Notes under the pieces: model-generated
Told to the model about the DNA's origin: nothing
Seen by the model: only the letters and a program-made list of their open reading frames with translations
Database searches by the model: none
Program-made: the position numbers and the translations under genes
Source: Bacteroidales bacterium
GTDB taxonomy: Bacteria; Bacteroidota; Bacteroidia; Bacteroidales; FEN-979
DNA length: 64,000 nucleotides
Reading direction: 5' to 3'
Assembly (NCBI GenBank): GCA_023231005.1
Contig: JALNWG010000005.1
Location: forward strand, 1-64,000
Shown here: in pieces, positions 1 to 7,485 of the stretch
Position numbering within the stretch: position 1 is the stretch's first letter
How the letters are laid out: every line of letters starts with the position of its first letter

Positions 1-1
1 C

Positions 2-265
2 GGCAGTGGAATTGCGGGTTCATTCTTAACCGATGTAACTTCTACTGCCATATATCTTAAAATCAAACCTGCGGGATTCTTCTACCTCAACAACATCGAA
101 GCTTTTTCCGGAACTACCATGAATGCCTCTCTCTTCTGGACCTCTACATTCGATCCCACTACTAAAAAAACCCTCTCCCGGGGAGTCAACACCAAGGACC
201 CTGGCGTTTCCTACTACCAGGCTTCCAAAACCGATGCATTCCCGGTGAGATGCGTAAAAGATTGA
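2..265 (+). CDS. C-terminal end of a FISUMP-type (TIGR02145-like) protein, 5' truncated by the window
   Basis: An open frame runs from the window edge to a TGA and ends in SKTDAFPVRCVKD. That ending is the characteristic close of the Fibrobacter succinogenes major paralogous (FISUMP) domain, usually found in secreted or lipoprotein surface proteins of Bacteroidota and Fibrobacteres. The preceding 70 residues (IEAFSGTTMNASLFWTST) also fit that domain, whose aromatic-rich core carries a W-(S/T)-S/T motif. The N-terminus, and so any signal peptide, lies outside the window. Its function is unknown. The two-component system starts 19 bases downstream on the same strand. The antisense frame over this stretch is a shadow. 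Confidence 0.7.
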   Translation, partial: GSGIAGSFLTDVTSTAIYLKIKPAGFFYLNNIEAFSGTTMNASLFWTSTFDPTTKKTLSRGVNTKDPGVSYYQASKTDAFPVRCVKD

Positions 266-284
266 AATATCATAGAAGTGCAAC

Positions 285-962
285 ATGAAGGTTCTATTAA
301 TTGAGGACGAAAAGGAACTGGCTTTATCAATCTTAGCTTACCTTCAGAAGGAGAGTTATCTTTGTGAAGCAGCTTATACTTTTCGGGAAGCATCAGAAAA
401 AATCGACCTTTATAAATACGACTGCATTCTTGTAGATATCAATTTGCCGGATGGTAGCGGATTAAATGTAATCAGAGAGTTAAAAGCAAAAAAATCCGAA
501 ACCGGGATCATCATCATTTCTGCAAAAAACTCCCTTGATGATAAAGTAGATGGTCTGGGAATCGGTGCTGATGATTATCTCACCAAACCCTTTCATCTTT
601 CAGAATTAAATGCCCGTATAAAATCCGTTATTCGCCGTCGTTCATTTGGCGGTGTGAATGAAATCGTATTCAATGAAATTCGCATCCAGCCCGATAAAAT
701 GGAAGTGTTTGTCAATGATCAGGCAATTATTCTTACAAAAAAGGAGTATGATCTTCTGATCTTTTTTCTCTCCAATAAGGATCGCGTGGTGACCAAGGAG
801 TCAATTGCCGAACACCTGTGGGGCGACGATATGGATTTGGCCGATTCATTTGATTTTATCTATACCCACATCAAAAATCTCAGAAAAAAAATCATGGATA
901 AAGGAGGAGAAGATTACATCCGAACAATCTATGGAATGGGCTATAAATTCAGCAGAACCTGA
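285..962 (+). CDS. OmpR-family response regulator
   Basis: This 225-residue protein has an N-terminal receiver domain (about 1-115) and a winged-helix DNA-binding domain (about 125-223). The acidic pocket E7/D8, phosphoacceptor D51 (ILVDINLPDG), S79 and K101 (LTKPF) are all present, so it should be phosphorylatable. The C-terminal part ends with YIRTIYGMGYKF, the usual wing of OmpR/PhoB-type regulators. It lies 12 bases upstream of a histidine kinase and surely forms a pair with it. The two PepSY-like secreted proteins just downstream are plausible targets or sensors, but this is inferred from position only. The length is normal for the family. Confidence 0.95.
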   Translation: MKVLLIEDEKELALSILAYLQKESYLCEAAYTFREASEKIDLYKYDCILVDINLPDGSGLNVIRELKAKKSETGIIIISAKNSLDDKVDGLGIGADDYLTKPFHLSELNARIKSVIRRRSFGGVNEIVFNEIRIQPDKMEVFVNDQAIILTKKEYDLLIFFLSNKDRVVTKESIAEHLWGDDMDLADSFDFIYTHIKNLRKKIMDKGGEDYIRTIYGMGYKFSRT

Positions 963-974
963 TACAAACCCGGC

Positions 975-2237
975 ATGAAACTTTTAACCAGGACTTCCCG
1001 TTATTATCTTTTCGTTTCATTGGTTGTATTTATCATCACCGGGATCATTTTTTATCATCTCCTCCTGCATATTTTTTACCGGCAGTTGGATGAAACCTTG
1101 CAAGATGAAAAAGTATTGGTTGAACAAACGATCAATTATTCCGATAGTGTGCCTGACTTTCGTCTGGTATTCGGTCACCTGATTGATGTCACAATCTTAA
1201 ACAATCTACAAAAGAAGACGGAACATTTTAAAGATACTTTGTTGTATGATAGTGAGGAGGGGAAATTTTTATCCTACCGTCATCTTTTTGTAGAAAACAC
1301 TTCTTTCCGGCAAAAAGGTTATACCATCAACATCTATAAACCGCTTAGAGAAACTGAAAAACTGGTAACCGAGATTGTCATTGCCATTTCCCTGATTTTT
1401 ATCAGTTTGATTCTAGTACTGGTCTTTGTCAATTACTTTATTGCGCAACGATCATGGATTCCATTTTATCGAACCTTGCACAATCTGAATATTTATGATA
1501 TTAACCAGGAAAAACCTTTGGTTCTCATTCCTACCAACACCCATGAATTTGAATTGCTAAACCAGGCTTTAGAAAAAATGTCGACAAAAATCCGGCAGGA
1601 TTTCCTGAACCTCAAAGAATTTAATGAAAATGCAGCCCATGAGTTGCAAACACCGTTGGCCATTATAAAATCAAAGATGGATTTACTGATTCAGGATGAG
1701 CGCCTTACTGAAGAACAACTCCGGTTAATCAGTTCTATCAATGATGCAACCACCCGGATGTCGAAGCTAAACCAGGGACTCCTTTTGATTTCTAAGATTG
1801 AGAACCAGCAGTTCGCGGGAACAGAGTCAGTGAACCTGGCAGAAATTATAGATAAAACAGTAGGGCAATTTGAGGAGATGATTGATCACAAACAGATTAC
1901 AATTACCAGAGATATTTCATCTTCTGTAAACTTGCATATAAATAGAGTTTTAGCAGAAATTCTGGTCACCAATTTGGTATCGAATGCCATTCGCCATAAT
2001 ATTCCCTGTGGGTCGATACATATTTTTTTAGATTCAAAATCCTTTGTTATTACCAATACCGGGTTAACCCTTGATATTGATCCGGAAGGTCTCTTTGAGC
2101 GGTTCCGGAAATCAGGATCAAGAGGAGATTCAATCGGCTTGGGGCTTTCCATCGTGCGAAAGATCGCTGACCTTTATCAGATGGAGGTAACCTACCAATA
2201 TACGGCAGGAAACCATACATTGAAAATCATTTTTTAG
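975..2237 (+). CDS. Membrane sensor histidine kinase
   Basis: A 420-residue HisKA-type kinase and partner of the upstream regulator. Membrane segments lie at about 11-33 and 134-156, bracketing a periplasmic sensor region of about 100 residues with no recognisable ligand domain. The H-box is NAAHELQTPLA with phospho-acceptor H222. The catalytic domain shows the N-box (N337 in NLVSNAIRHN), G1 (NTG at 361-363), the F-box (LFERFRKS) and G2 (SIGLGLSIV). All catalytic boxes are intact although the ATPase domain is compact. Kinases of this form next to PepSY-like secreted proteins are common in Bacteroidota. The signal sensed cannot be read from the sequence. Confidence 0.95.
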   Translation: MKLLTRTSRYYLFVSLVVFIITGIIFYHLLLHIFYRQLDETLQDEKVLVEQTINYSDSVPDFRLVFGHLIDVTILNNLQKKTEHFKDTLLYDSEEGKFLSYRHLFVENTSFRQKGYTINIYKPLRETEKLVTEIVIAISLIFISLILVLVFVNYFIAQRSWIPFYRTLHNLNIYDINQEKPLVLIPTNTHEFELLNQALEKMSTKIRQDFLNLKEFNENAAHELQTPLAIIKSKMDLLIQDERLTEEQLRLISSINDATTRMSKLNQGLLLISKIENQQFAGTESVNLAEIIDKTVGQFEEMIDHKQITITRDISSSVNLHINRVLAEILVTNLVSNAIRHNIPCGSIHIFLDSKSFVITNTGLTLDIDPEGLFERFRKSGSRGDSIGLGLSIVRKIADLYQMEVTYQYTAGNHTLKIIF

Positions 2238-2321
2238 TTTTTCCGAACTTACTTCAGAATTCCGACAGATTCCTTCACCATTTTTGCACCGCAAATCAAT
2301 TATTAAAACAATTCGGTACGT

Positions 2322-2624
2322 ATGAAAAAAACGTTGTTGATATTACTTTTAACGATCTCTTGTAGTGTACTTTTTGCACAAACCAAAACCGAATTAAAAA
2401 ACAGTGACCTTCAAAAGCCGATTACCGAGTATCTTAATAAAAATTGTTCCGGTTTTACCTTTGAAAAAGCTTTTAAAATTGACTCTAAGGGAGTAATAAC
2501 ATACGATGTTTGCATGGTTAAAAATAAAAACTACGAAAAATTCATGTTTGATAAAGACGGACAATTTTTAAGAAAGGAACCTTGCGCCGGTGATTGTTGC
2601 AAGGATTTATCTAAAAAACAATAA
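2322..2624 (+). CDS. Small secreted PepSY-like protein
   Basis: A 100-residue protein with a clear signal peptide (MKKTLLILLLTISCSVLFAQ, cleavage after AQ). The mature part contains ITEYLNKN...GVITYDV...FMFDKDGQFLRKE, an alternation typical of the Bacteroidota PepSY-like (beta-lactamase-inhibitor-like) fold. It also carries a short Cys cluster near the C-terminus (PCAGDCC). It is clearly paralogous to the protein at 2967-3347, sharing the FDKDG(Q/K)F block. It follows the kinase gene by 84 bases, with a near-consensus -7 box (CATTTTTG, 2279-2286) in the gap. It may bind a peptide or metal in the periplasm, but no function is proven for this group. Confidence 0.75.
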   Translation: MKKTLLILLLTISCSVLFAQTKTELKNSDLQKPITEYLNKNCSGFTFEKAFKIDSKGVITYDVCMVKNKNYEKFMFDKDGQFLRKEPCAGDCCKDLSKKQ

Positions 2625-2669
2625 TAACGATACTATTAACTTAATCTATTAACCTTAAATTTAAAAACA

Positions 2670-2954
2670 ATGAAAAAAGTAATGTTAGTTGCCCTGATGG
2701 GACTTTTCAGTATGACAATGTTTGCTCAAACACAGGATAAAGTAACGCCGACTGATAAGAAAAAGGATGCTCCAAAAACTGAAGCTGTAAAACCTGCTAA
2801 AGAAACTGCAAAACCTGCTAAAGAAGTTAAACCTGCTAAGGAAACTGCAAAACCTGCTAAAGATGCTGTAAAGCCTGCTAAAGAAGCTAAAAAGCCAGCA
2901 AAAGAAGCTACAAAGCCCGTTGAAAAGAAAGATGCAGAAAAACCCACCAAATAA
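2670..2954 (+). CDS. Secreted lysine/alanine/proline-rich KPAKE-repeat protein
   Basis: A 94-residue protein with a signal peptide (MKKVMLVALMGLFSMTMFAQ). The whole mature part is low-complexity, about seven imperfect copies of KPAKE(T/V/A) from residue about 40 to the end, strongly basic and without cysteine. Such tails occur in exported histone-like or envelope-binding proteins, but no function can be assigned. It sits between two PepSY-like paralogues with gaps of 45 and 12 bases, so the three are probably co-transcribed. The repeat also generates long open antisense frames, which are artefacts of the repeat. Confidence 0.7.
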   Translation: MKKVMLVALMGLFSMTMFAQTQDKVTPTDKKKDAPKTEAVKPAKETAKPAKEVKPAKETAKPAKDAVKPAKEAKKPAKEATKPVEKKDAEKPTK

Positions 2955-2966
2955 TTCTGCTTCTGT

Positions 2967-3347
2967 ATGAAAAAAATCATGCTCCTGCTTATCGCAGTGA
3001 TTCTGGGTTCGTTTACTTTTGCCCAGAAAGTTACAGAGATTAAACCTTCTCAACTACCCAAGGGAGTAACAGACTATATCAGTCAGAATCTTCCGGGTGT
3101 TAAAATTGTACGAGCCGGAACATTAGAGGATAAAGGCGTGTTGACGTATCTCGTTTCTACAGAGATCAAAGGAAGGAAACATGCTTACCAATTTGATAAA
3201 GATGGAAAGTTTATTGGAAAAGCTGATCATCTTTACAAAGCCAGACCACAGGGGATTTCTATTCAGCCTGCTCCAGGTAGTAAAACCAATGCAGCACCTG
3301 CAACGGGAACAGCACCTGCTACCAAACCGCCTGTAAAAACTAAATAG
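2967..3347 (+). CDS. Secreted PepSY-like protein with proline/alanine-rich tail
   Basis: A 126-residue paralogue of the protein at 2322-2624. It has a signal peptide (MKKIMLLLIAVILGSFTFAQ), a PepSY-like core of about 60 residues (GVTDYISQN, GVLTYLVST, YQFDKDGKFIGKA) and then a disordered tail of about 30 residues rich in Ala, Pro and Thr. It lacks the Cys cluster of its paralogue. A strong intrinsic terminator follows within 35 bases, so it closes this transcription unit. The role is unknown. Location next to a two-component system is recurrent for such proteins. Confidence 0.75.
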   Translation: MKKIMLLLIAVILGSFTFAQKVTEIKPSQLPKGVTDYISQNLPGVKIVRAGTLEDKGVLTYLVSTEIKGRKHAYQFDKDGKFIGKADHLYKARPQGISIQPAPGSKTNAAPATGTAPATKPPVKTK

Positions 3348-3380
3348 GCATAAAAAGAAGCAAATTGTTTACTTCTCGAT

Positions 3381-3416
3381 AAACAAAAAAGCCGGAATAA
3401 TCCGGCTTTTTTGTTT
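3381..3416. terminator. Bidirectional intrinsic terminator
   Basis: A perfect hairpin with a 16-base arm (AAACAAAAAAGCCGGA), loop ATAA, and the complementary arm ending in TTTTTTGTTT. The GC core GCCGGA/TCCGGC is flanked by A and T runs on both sides, so it can stop transcription from the plus-strand small-protein genes and from ftcD on the minus strand. Confidence 0.9.
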
Positions 3417-3428
3417 ATAATCGGTTGA

Positions 3429-5120
3429 TCAGGAACCGGAGATCTTCGAATTCACTTTGTTCAGTAATTCTTCTTCCTTTTTTTTGGTCTTTGAAACAAT
3501 TTCCTCTGCCTGAGTGAGAATGTCACTGAGAAATTTTTTATCTTTAAAACCGGCACCATTGACTTTAACATTGAGATAGGCTCCGATCACTGCCGAGCGG
3601 ATACAAAGAGCGCCCACTCCGGCATCGGTTATGGAATTCGGATTTCCTTTTTCCACCATGGCATTTATAATTTCAAAAGATTCATAGGATTTTTGCATGG
3701 TTTTGAAAGGTACTTCGATGGCATATTTTGTGGCCTCCTGGATGGCTGCGCTCCGTACCATTTTTTCTGCATCTGTTCCCTTGGGAAAGCCAAAAGCATC
3801 CATGATCTTGTTAAAGGCACGCGTATCTTCATCAACCAGGTACAACAATTCATCCTTTAACTGCTGACCTTTTTCAGCCCAGGTTGAGAACTCTTCCCAT
3901 TGATCATCCCATCCTGCTTTATGAGAGGAGAGATTGGCTACCATCGTTCCAAGAGAAACGCCAAGAGCAGCAATATAGGCGGATACGGAGCCACCGCCCG
4001 GAGCAGGAGATTCGGAAGCTGTTTCGTTTGCAAACCCGGCAGCAGTTAAGTCGACAAGCTTTTTATCCTGAGCGTTTTCTAACACATATTCAATGATCTT
4101 TTCCTTGGGATTAAAGGGTTTGAGATCGTCGAGCCCCAACGATTTCACTGCAATTTTAATGATTTCATCCTCAGCAATACCAACCGACCGCTGTTGCTTA
4201 CGGAGAAAATATTTTCCGGCTTCGATCATGGCTTTTTTAGGTATTAAGCCGATCAACTCTGATCCTGTTACCCGCATTCCCCGTTCCTGTGCTTTCTGAC
4301 AGGACATTTCAAAGGCTATATGCACCGGAGTGATGCTAATGTTGGTCAGGTTAATGGAAACCTGCGCAATTCCATATTCTTCAATAAACCAACCGATGGC
4401 TTTACATGCTTTTAATGCTCCGGGAACCCAGATGTCATTTCCATTTTCATCTTTTTTGATTTTTCCGGTAACCACATTCCCTTCTCTTGCCGGACGACCT
4501 TTTTCACGGATATCGAATGCCACTGCATTAGCACGACGAGTTGAAGTAGTATTGAGATTGATGTTATAGGCAACCAAAAAATCACGGGCACCGATGGCAA
4601 TAGCTCCTGTGCGCGGGTTGAATTTTGCCGGTCCGAAATCGGGTTTCCATTTTGGATTCTCCAGCTTTTTAGGAAGCCCCTCATATTCACCCGAACGGCA
4701 ATTTGCCAGGTTACGCCGTTCGGGTGTCAGGGCTGCATTTTCATAACAATAGACCGGAATATCAAGTTCATTTCCAACACGTTCAGCTAATTTATGGGCA
4801 TATTTTGTCGTTTCCTCCATGGTTATATTAGCAACCGGAACCAACGGACAAACATCGGTACCGCCAAAACGGGGATGCTCCCCATGATGTTTGCTCATAT
4901 CAATCACCGTAGCGGCCATCTTAATGGCCCTGAAAGCCGCTTCTATTACGGCATCGGGAGTACCAACAAAAGTGACGACGGTCCGGTTCGTTGCTTTCCC
5001 GGGATCAACATCAAGGAGTTTAACCCCTTCAACTTTTTCAATTTCGTCGGTAATGGCCTTGATCACACTCATGTCGCGCCCCTCAGAGAAATTGGGAACA
5101 CATTCAATTAGTTGTTTCAT
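3429..5120 (-). CDS. ftcD: Bifunctional glutamate formimidoyltransferase / formimidoyltetrahydrofolate cyclodeaminase
   Basis: A 563-residue fusion of both histidine-degradation activities. The first half (about 1-300) transfers the formimino group from formiminoglutamate to tetrahydrofolate. It begins with LIECVPNFSEGRD and has HHGEHPRFGGTDVCP, with H82 matching the catalytic His of the mammalian enzyme. The second half (about 355-555) is the cyclodeaminase, with SPAPGGGSVSAY at about 371-382, which releases ammonia and forms methenyl-tetrahydrofolate. The fused form is usual in Bacteroidota and animals. hutI lies 4 kb away on the same strand; hutH and hutU are not in the window. An inverted repeat precedes the start codon. 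Confidence 0.96.
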   Translation of the reverse strand: MKQLIECVPNFSEGRDMSVIKAITDEIEKVEGVKLLDVDPGKATNRTVVTFVGTPDAVIEAAFRAIKMAATVIDMSKHHGEHPRFGGTDVCPLVPVANITMEETTKYAHKLAERVGNELDIPVYCYENAALTPERRNLANCRSGEYEGLPKKLENPKWKPDFGPAKFNPRTGAIAIGARDFLVAYNINLNTTSTRRANAVAFDIREKGRPAREGNVVTGKIKKDENGNDIWVPGALKACKAIGWFIEEYGIAQVSINLTNISITPVHIAFEMSCQKAQERGMRVTGSELIGLIPKKAMIEAGKYFLRKQQRSVGIAEDEIIKIAVKSLGLDDLKPFNPKEKIIEYVLENAQDKKLVDLTAAGFANETASESPAPGGGSVSAYIAALGVSLGTMVANLSSHKAGWDDQWEEFSTWAEKGQQLKDELLYLVDEDTRAFNKIMDAFGFPKGTDAEKMVRSAAIQEATKYAIEVPFKTMQKSYESFEIINAMVEKGNPNSITDAGVGALCIRSAVIGAYLNVKVNGAGFKDKKFLSDILTQAEEIVSKTKKKEEELLNKVNSKISGS

Positions 5121-5153
5121 CTGTTAATCATTTTGATTTTAATAGTCAGATGG

Positions 5154-5206
5154 AATATCCACAATCAACAATCAAAGTTTGCATCATCGTTGTTCTTGTG
5201 GATATT
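5154..5206. repeat. Inverted repeat upstream of ftcD
   Basis: AATATCCACAA at 5154-5164 is matched perfectly by TTGTGGATATT at 5196-5206. Similarity extends imperfectly on both sides of the arms (TG-AATATCCACAA--AACAA). It lies 34-86 bases upstream of the ftcD start, inside a 229-base divergent intergenic region. There is no T-run, so it is not a typical terminator. It could be an operator for a dimeric regulator or an RNA hairpin in the ftcD leader. Only the symmetry is observed. Confidence 0.5.
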
Positions 5207-5315
5207 TCATAGCAAATGGTGAATTTGTAAAACAGTAAGAAGGTAAAAAAAGATTATTTCGCAAAATTATCGATTTCTATCGAATAATAATGATCTTACC
5301 ATCTCACCATTTCAC

Positions 5316-5323
5316 TATTTTTG
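5316..5323 (+). promoter_or_regulatory. Bacteroidota -7 box for the zincin lipoprotein gene
   Basis: TATTTTTG matches the TAnnTTTG consensus and lies 26 bases before the ATG at 5350. No convincing TTTG element is seen at the expected -33 spacing. Confidence 0.35.
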
Positions 5324-5349
5324 TTACTTGATTCACAAAAACATTCACC

Positions 5350-7401
5350 ATGAAAAAAATTATCTGGATGCTCCTTCCTTTTGCACTGATTTTTAGCCAA
5401 TGTAAACCAAAAGAAAATCAGGATCAGGAAAAAACCGTTCAATTCATCAAACAAACAACGGTCGATTCTATCATTTTCAAGCTTACCAAACAATTTGGCG
5501 AGCCGAATAAACAACGCATTGAAAAGGGGGTAAAACAGATTGCGGTTTTATGGACCTCGAAAGATGGTACGGATCAGGATTTTAAAACTTTCTGTAATCA
5601 GTATTTTGTCGGTAACCCCGAAAAACTGGATTTACTGTTTAACCGGTTGACAGCCAATTTTGAATCAATTTTTGGCCACTTTAACATGGTCAGTCTCGAA
5701 TTGAAAAGAGGAATGCAATTAGATATCGGTGAGATGCTTGATGTGGATCAGATTTTTGCCGCGTACGAACCTGTTTCCCATCTAACAGACGATTTTTTCG
5801 ATAATAAGCTGGCATTTATTATAGCACTCAACTTCCCGTCTTATTCTCTCAAGGAAAAAGAAGCACTGGGGAGCAACTGGAGCCGGAAAGATTGGGCTTA
5901 TGCCAGGATGGGAGATATGTTTACCTCCCGGGTTCCGGCTGAAATCAATGTAAATATTTCAGAAGCCCTTACTGCAAGCGACAATTATATCTCCAATTAT
6001 AATATTTATGTAGGGAACCTTGTGGATGGCCAGATGAAAACCCATTTTCCGAAAGAGATGAAACTGATTTCGCACTGGAATCTCCGGGATGAGTTGAAGG
6101 CTAACTATAACAAAGGGGAAGAGGGTTTTCTCAAACAAAAAATGATTTACCAGGCCATGTTGCATATCATCAATCAGGATATCCCCGACAGCGTGATCAA
6201 CAACCCTGCCTTTCAATGGAATCCTATGACCAATAAATTATATAAGAATGGCAAAGAGGTAACCTCACCCCCGGAACCCAATACGCGCTATCAGAATTTA
6301 CTTGAGAATTTTAAAGCATTGAAAGCGATGGATCCTTACACACCAATTTATCCGACCTTCATCCTCAGATCCTTCGATGGAGGAATGGAAATACCTGAAG
6401 ATCAAGTGAATAAATTATTCACCGATTTTTGTTCCGCTCCTCAGGTAAAGCAGGTATCCGATTTGATTAGCAAACGTTTGGGACGTCCGTTACAGCCCTT
6501 CGACATCTGGTATGATGGATTTAAAGCCCGCAGTACAATGAATATGGATCTCCTCGACCAGACGACCCGTAAAAAATATCCGAATACTCAGGCTTTTGAA
6601 GCCGATATCCCCAATATACTTCTCAAACTTGGCTTTAAACCTGATAAAGCCAAAGAAATCGCCTCCCATATTACGGTAGATCCCGCCCGTGGAAGTGGTC
6701 ATGCCTGGGGAGCCATGTTGAAAGGTGACAAAGCTCACCTTCGCACCCGGATCGGAGCAGGAGGAATGGATTATAAAGGATATAACATCGCTGTTCACGA
6801 ACTGGGTCACAATGTAGAACAAACAATCAGTCTCTATTTTGTGGACAATTATATGCTCCAGGGAGTTCCAAATACCGCTTTTACAGAAGCTTTTGCATTC
6901 ACATTCCAAAAACGCGATCTTGAATTGCTGGGAATTAAAGATAACAACCCCAATAAAGAGGCTATGAATGCACTGGATAGTTTCTGGGCTTGTTATGAAA
7001 TCATGGGCGTTTCGTTGGTCGATATGAAAGTTTGGAAATGGTTGTACGAAAATCCAAATGCCACCAAAGAACAACTCAAAGAAACAGTAGTAAAATCTGC
7101 GGTCGAGATATGGAACCAATATTATGCCCCGGTATTCGGGATAAAAGACTGCCCGATCCTTGCAATTTACTCACACATGATCGATAATCCGCTCTATCTA
7201 TCCAATTATCCGGTTGGCCATCTTATTGATTTTCAACTTGACCAATTTCTGAAGGGAAAAAACTTTGCCGATGAAGCATTGCGGATCTATTCAACAGGCA
7301 GACTGATTCCTCAATTATGGATGAAAAATGCCGTAGGATCTGAAATTTCTATTCAACCACTTCTTTCTGCAACCAATCAGGCTTTAAAAACTGTCAAGTA
7401 G
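5350..7401 (+). CDS. Putative zinc metallopeptidase lipoprotein (gluzincin-like)
   Basis: A 683-residue protein with a lipoprotein-type signal peptide ending at C18 (LIFSQC), so probably membrane-anchored in the envelope. It contains HELGH at 483-487 (IAVHELGHNVEQ), and a glutamate in AFTEAFAF at 513 is spaced as the third zinc ligand of gluzincins such as M3-type peptidases. The N-terminal 450 residues are mostly helical-looking without a recognised domain. I cannot place it in a named family. Substrate unknown; peptide breakdown would fit the neighbouring amino-acid-degrading genes. The gene is monocistronic with its own -7 box. Confidence 0.7.
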   Translation: MKKIIWMLLPFALIFSQCKPKENQDQEKTVQFIKQTTVDSIIFKLTKQFGEPNKQRIEKGVKQIAVLWTSKDGTDQDFKTFCNQYFVGNPEKLDLLFNRLTANFESIFGHFNMVSLELKRGMQLDIGEMLDVDQIFAAYEPVSHLTDDFFDNKLAFIIALNFPSYSLKEKEALGSNWSRKDWAYARMGDMFTSRVPAEINVNISEALTASDNYISNYNIYVGNLVDGQMKTHFPKEMKLISHWNLRDELKANYNKGEEGFLKQKMIYQAMLHIINQDIPDSVINNPAFQWNPMTNKLYKNGKEVTSPPEPNTRYQNLLENFKALKAMDPYTPIYPTFILRSFDGGMEIPEDQVNKLFTDFCSAPQVKQVSDLISKRLGRPLQPFDIWYDGFKARSTMNMDLLDQTTRKKYPNTQAFEADIPNILLKLGFKPDKAKEIASHITVDPARGSGHAWGAMLKGDKAHLRTRIGAGGMDYKGYNIAVHELGHNVEQTISLYFVDNYMLQGVPNTAFTEAFAFTFQKRDLELLGIKDNNPNKEAMNALDSFWACYEIMGVSLVDMKVWKWLYENPNATKEQLKETVVKSAVEIWNQYYAPVFGIKDCPILAIYSHMIDNPLYLSNYPVGHLIDFQLDQFLKGKNFADEALRIYSTGRLIPQLWMKNAVGSEISIQPLLSATNQALKTVK

Positions 7402-7455
7402 ACAACGCTATAACAAAAAATGGTGTCTGCATATATTACAGAGGTATATTTTAAT

Positions 7456-7463
7456 TAAATTTG
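7456..7463 (+). promoter_or_regulatory. Bacteroidota -7 box for the T9SS cargo gene
   Basis: TAAATTTG fits TAnnTTTG and is 22 bases before the ATG at 7486. A clear -33 element is missing. Confidence 0.35.
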
Positions 7464-7485
7464 TACAAATTTAATCCACTTATAT

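Noticed and set aside
26..286. Minus-strand frame at the left edge
   Set aside because: The plus frame in the same place ends with the FISUMP motif FPVRCVKD; the antisense product has no domain and overlaps it fully.
285..2237. This pair as PorXY
   Set aside because: PorX is clearly the PglZ protein at 25122-26678; the pair here is an OmpR-type regulator with its own kinase.
2685..3053. Two long antisense frames over the KPAKE gene
   Set aside because: They are mirror images of the low-complexity repeat, giving Phe/Ser-rich or Ala/Gly/Phe-rich products without plausible domains. The plus-strand gene has a signal peptide.
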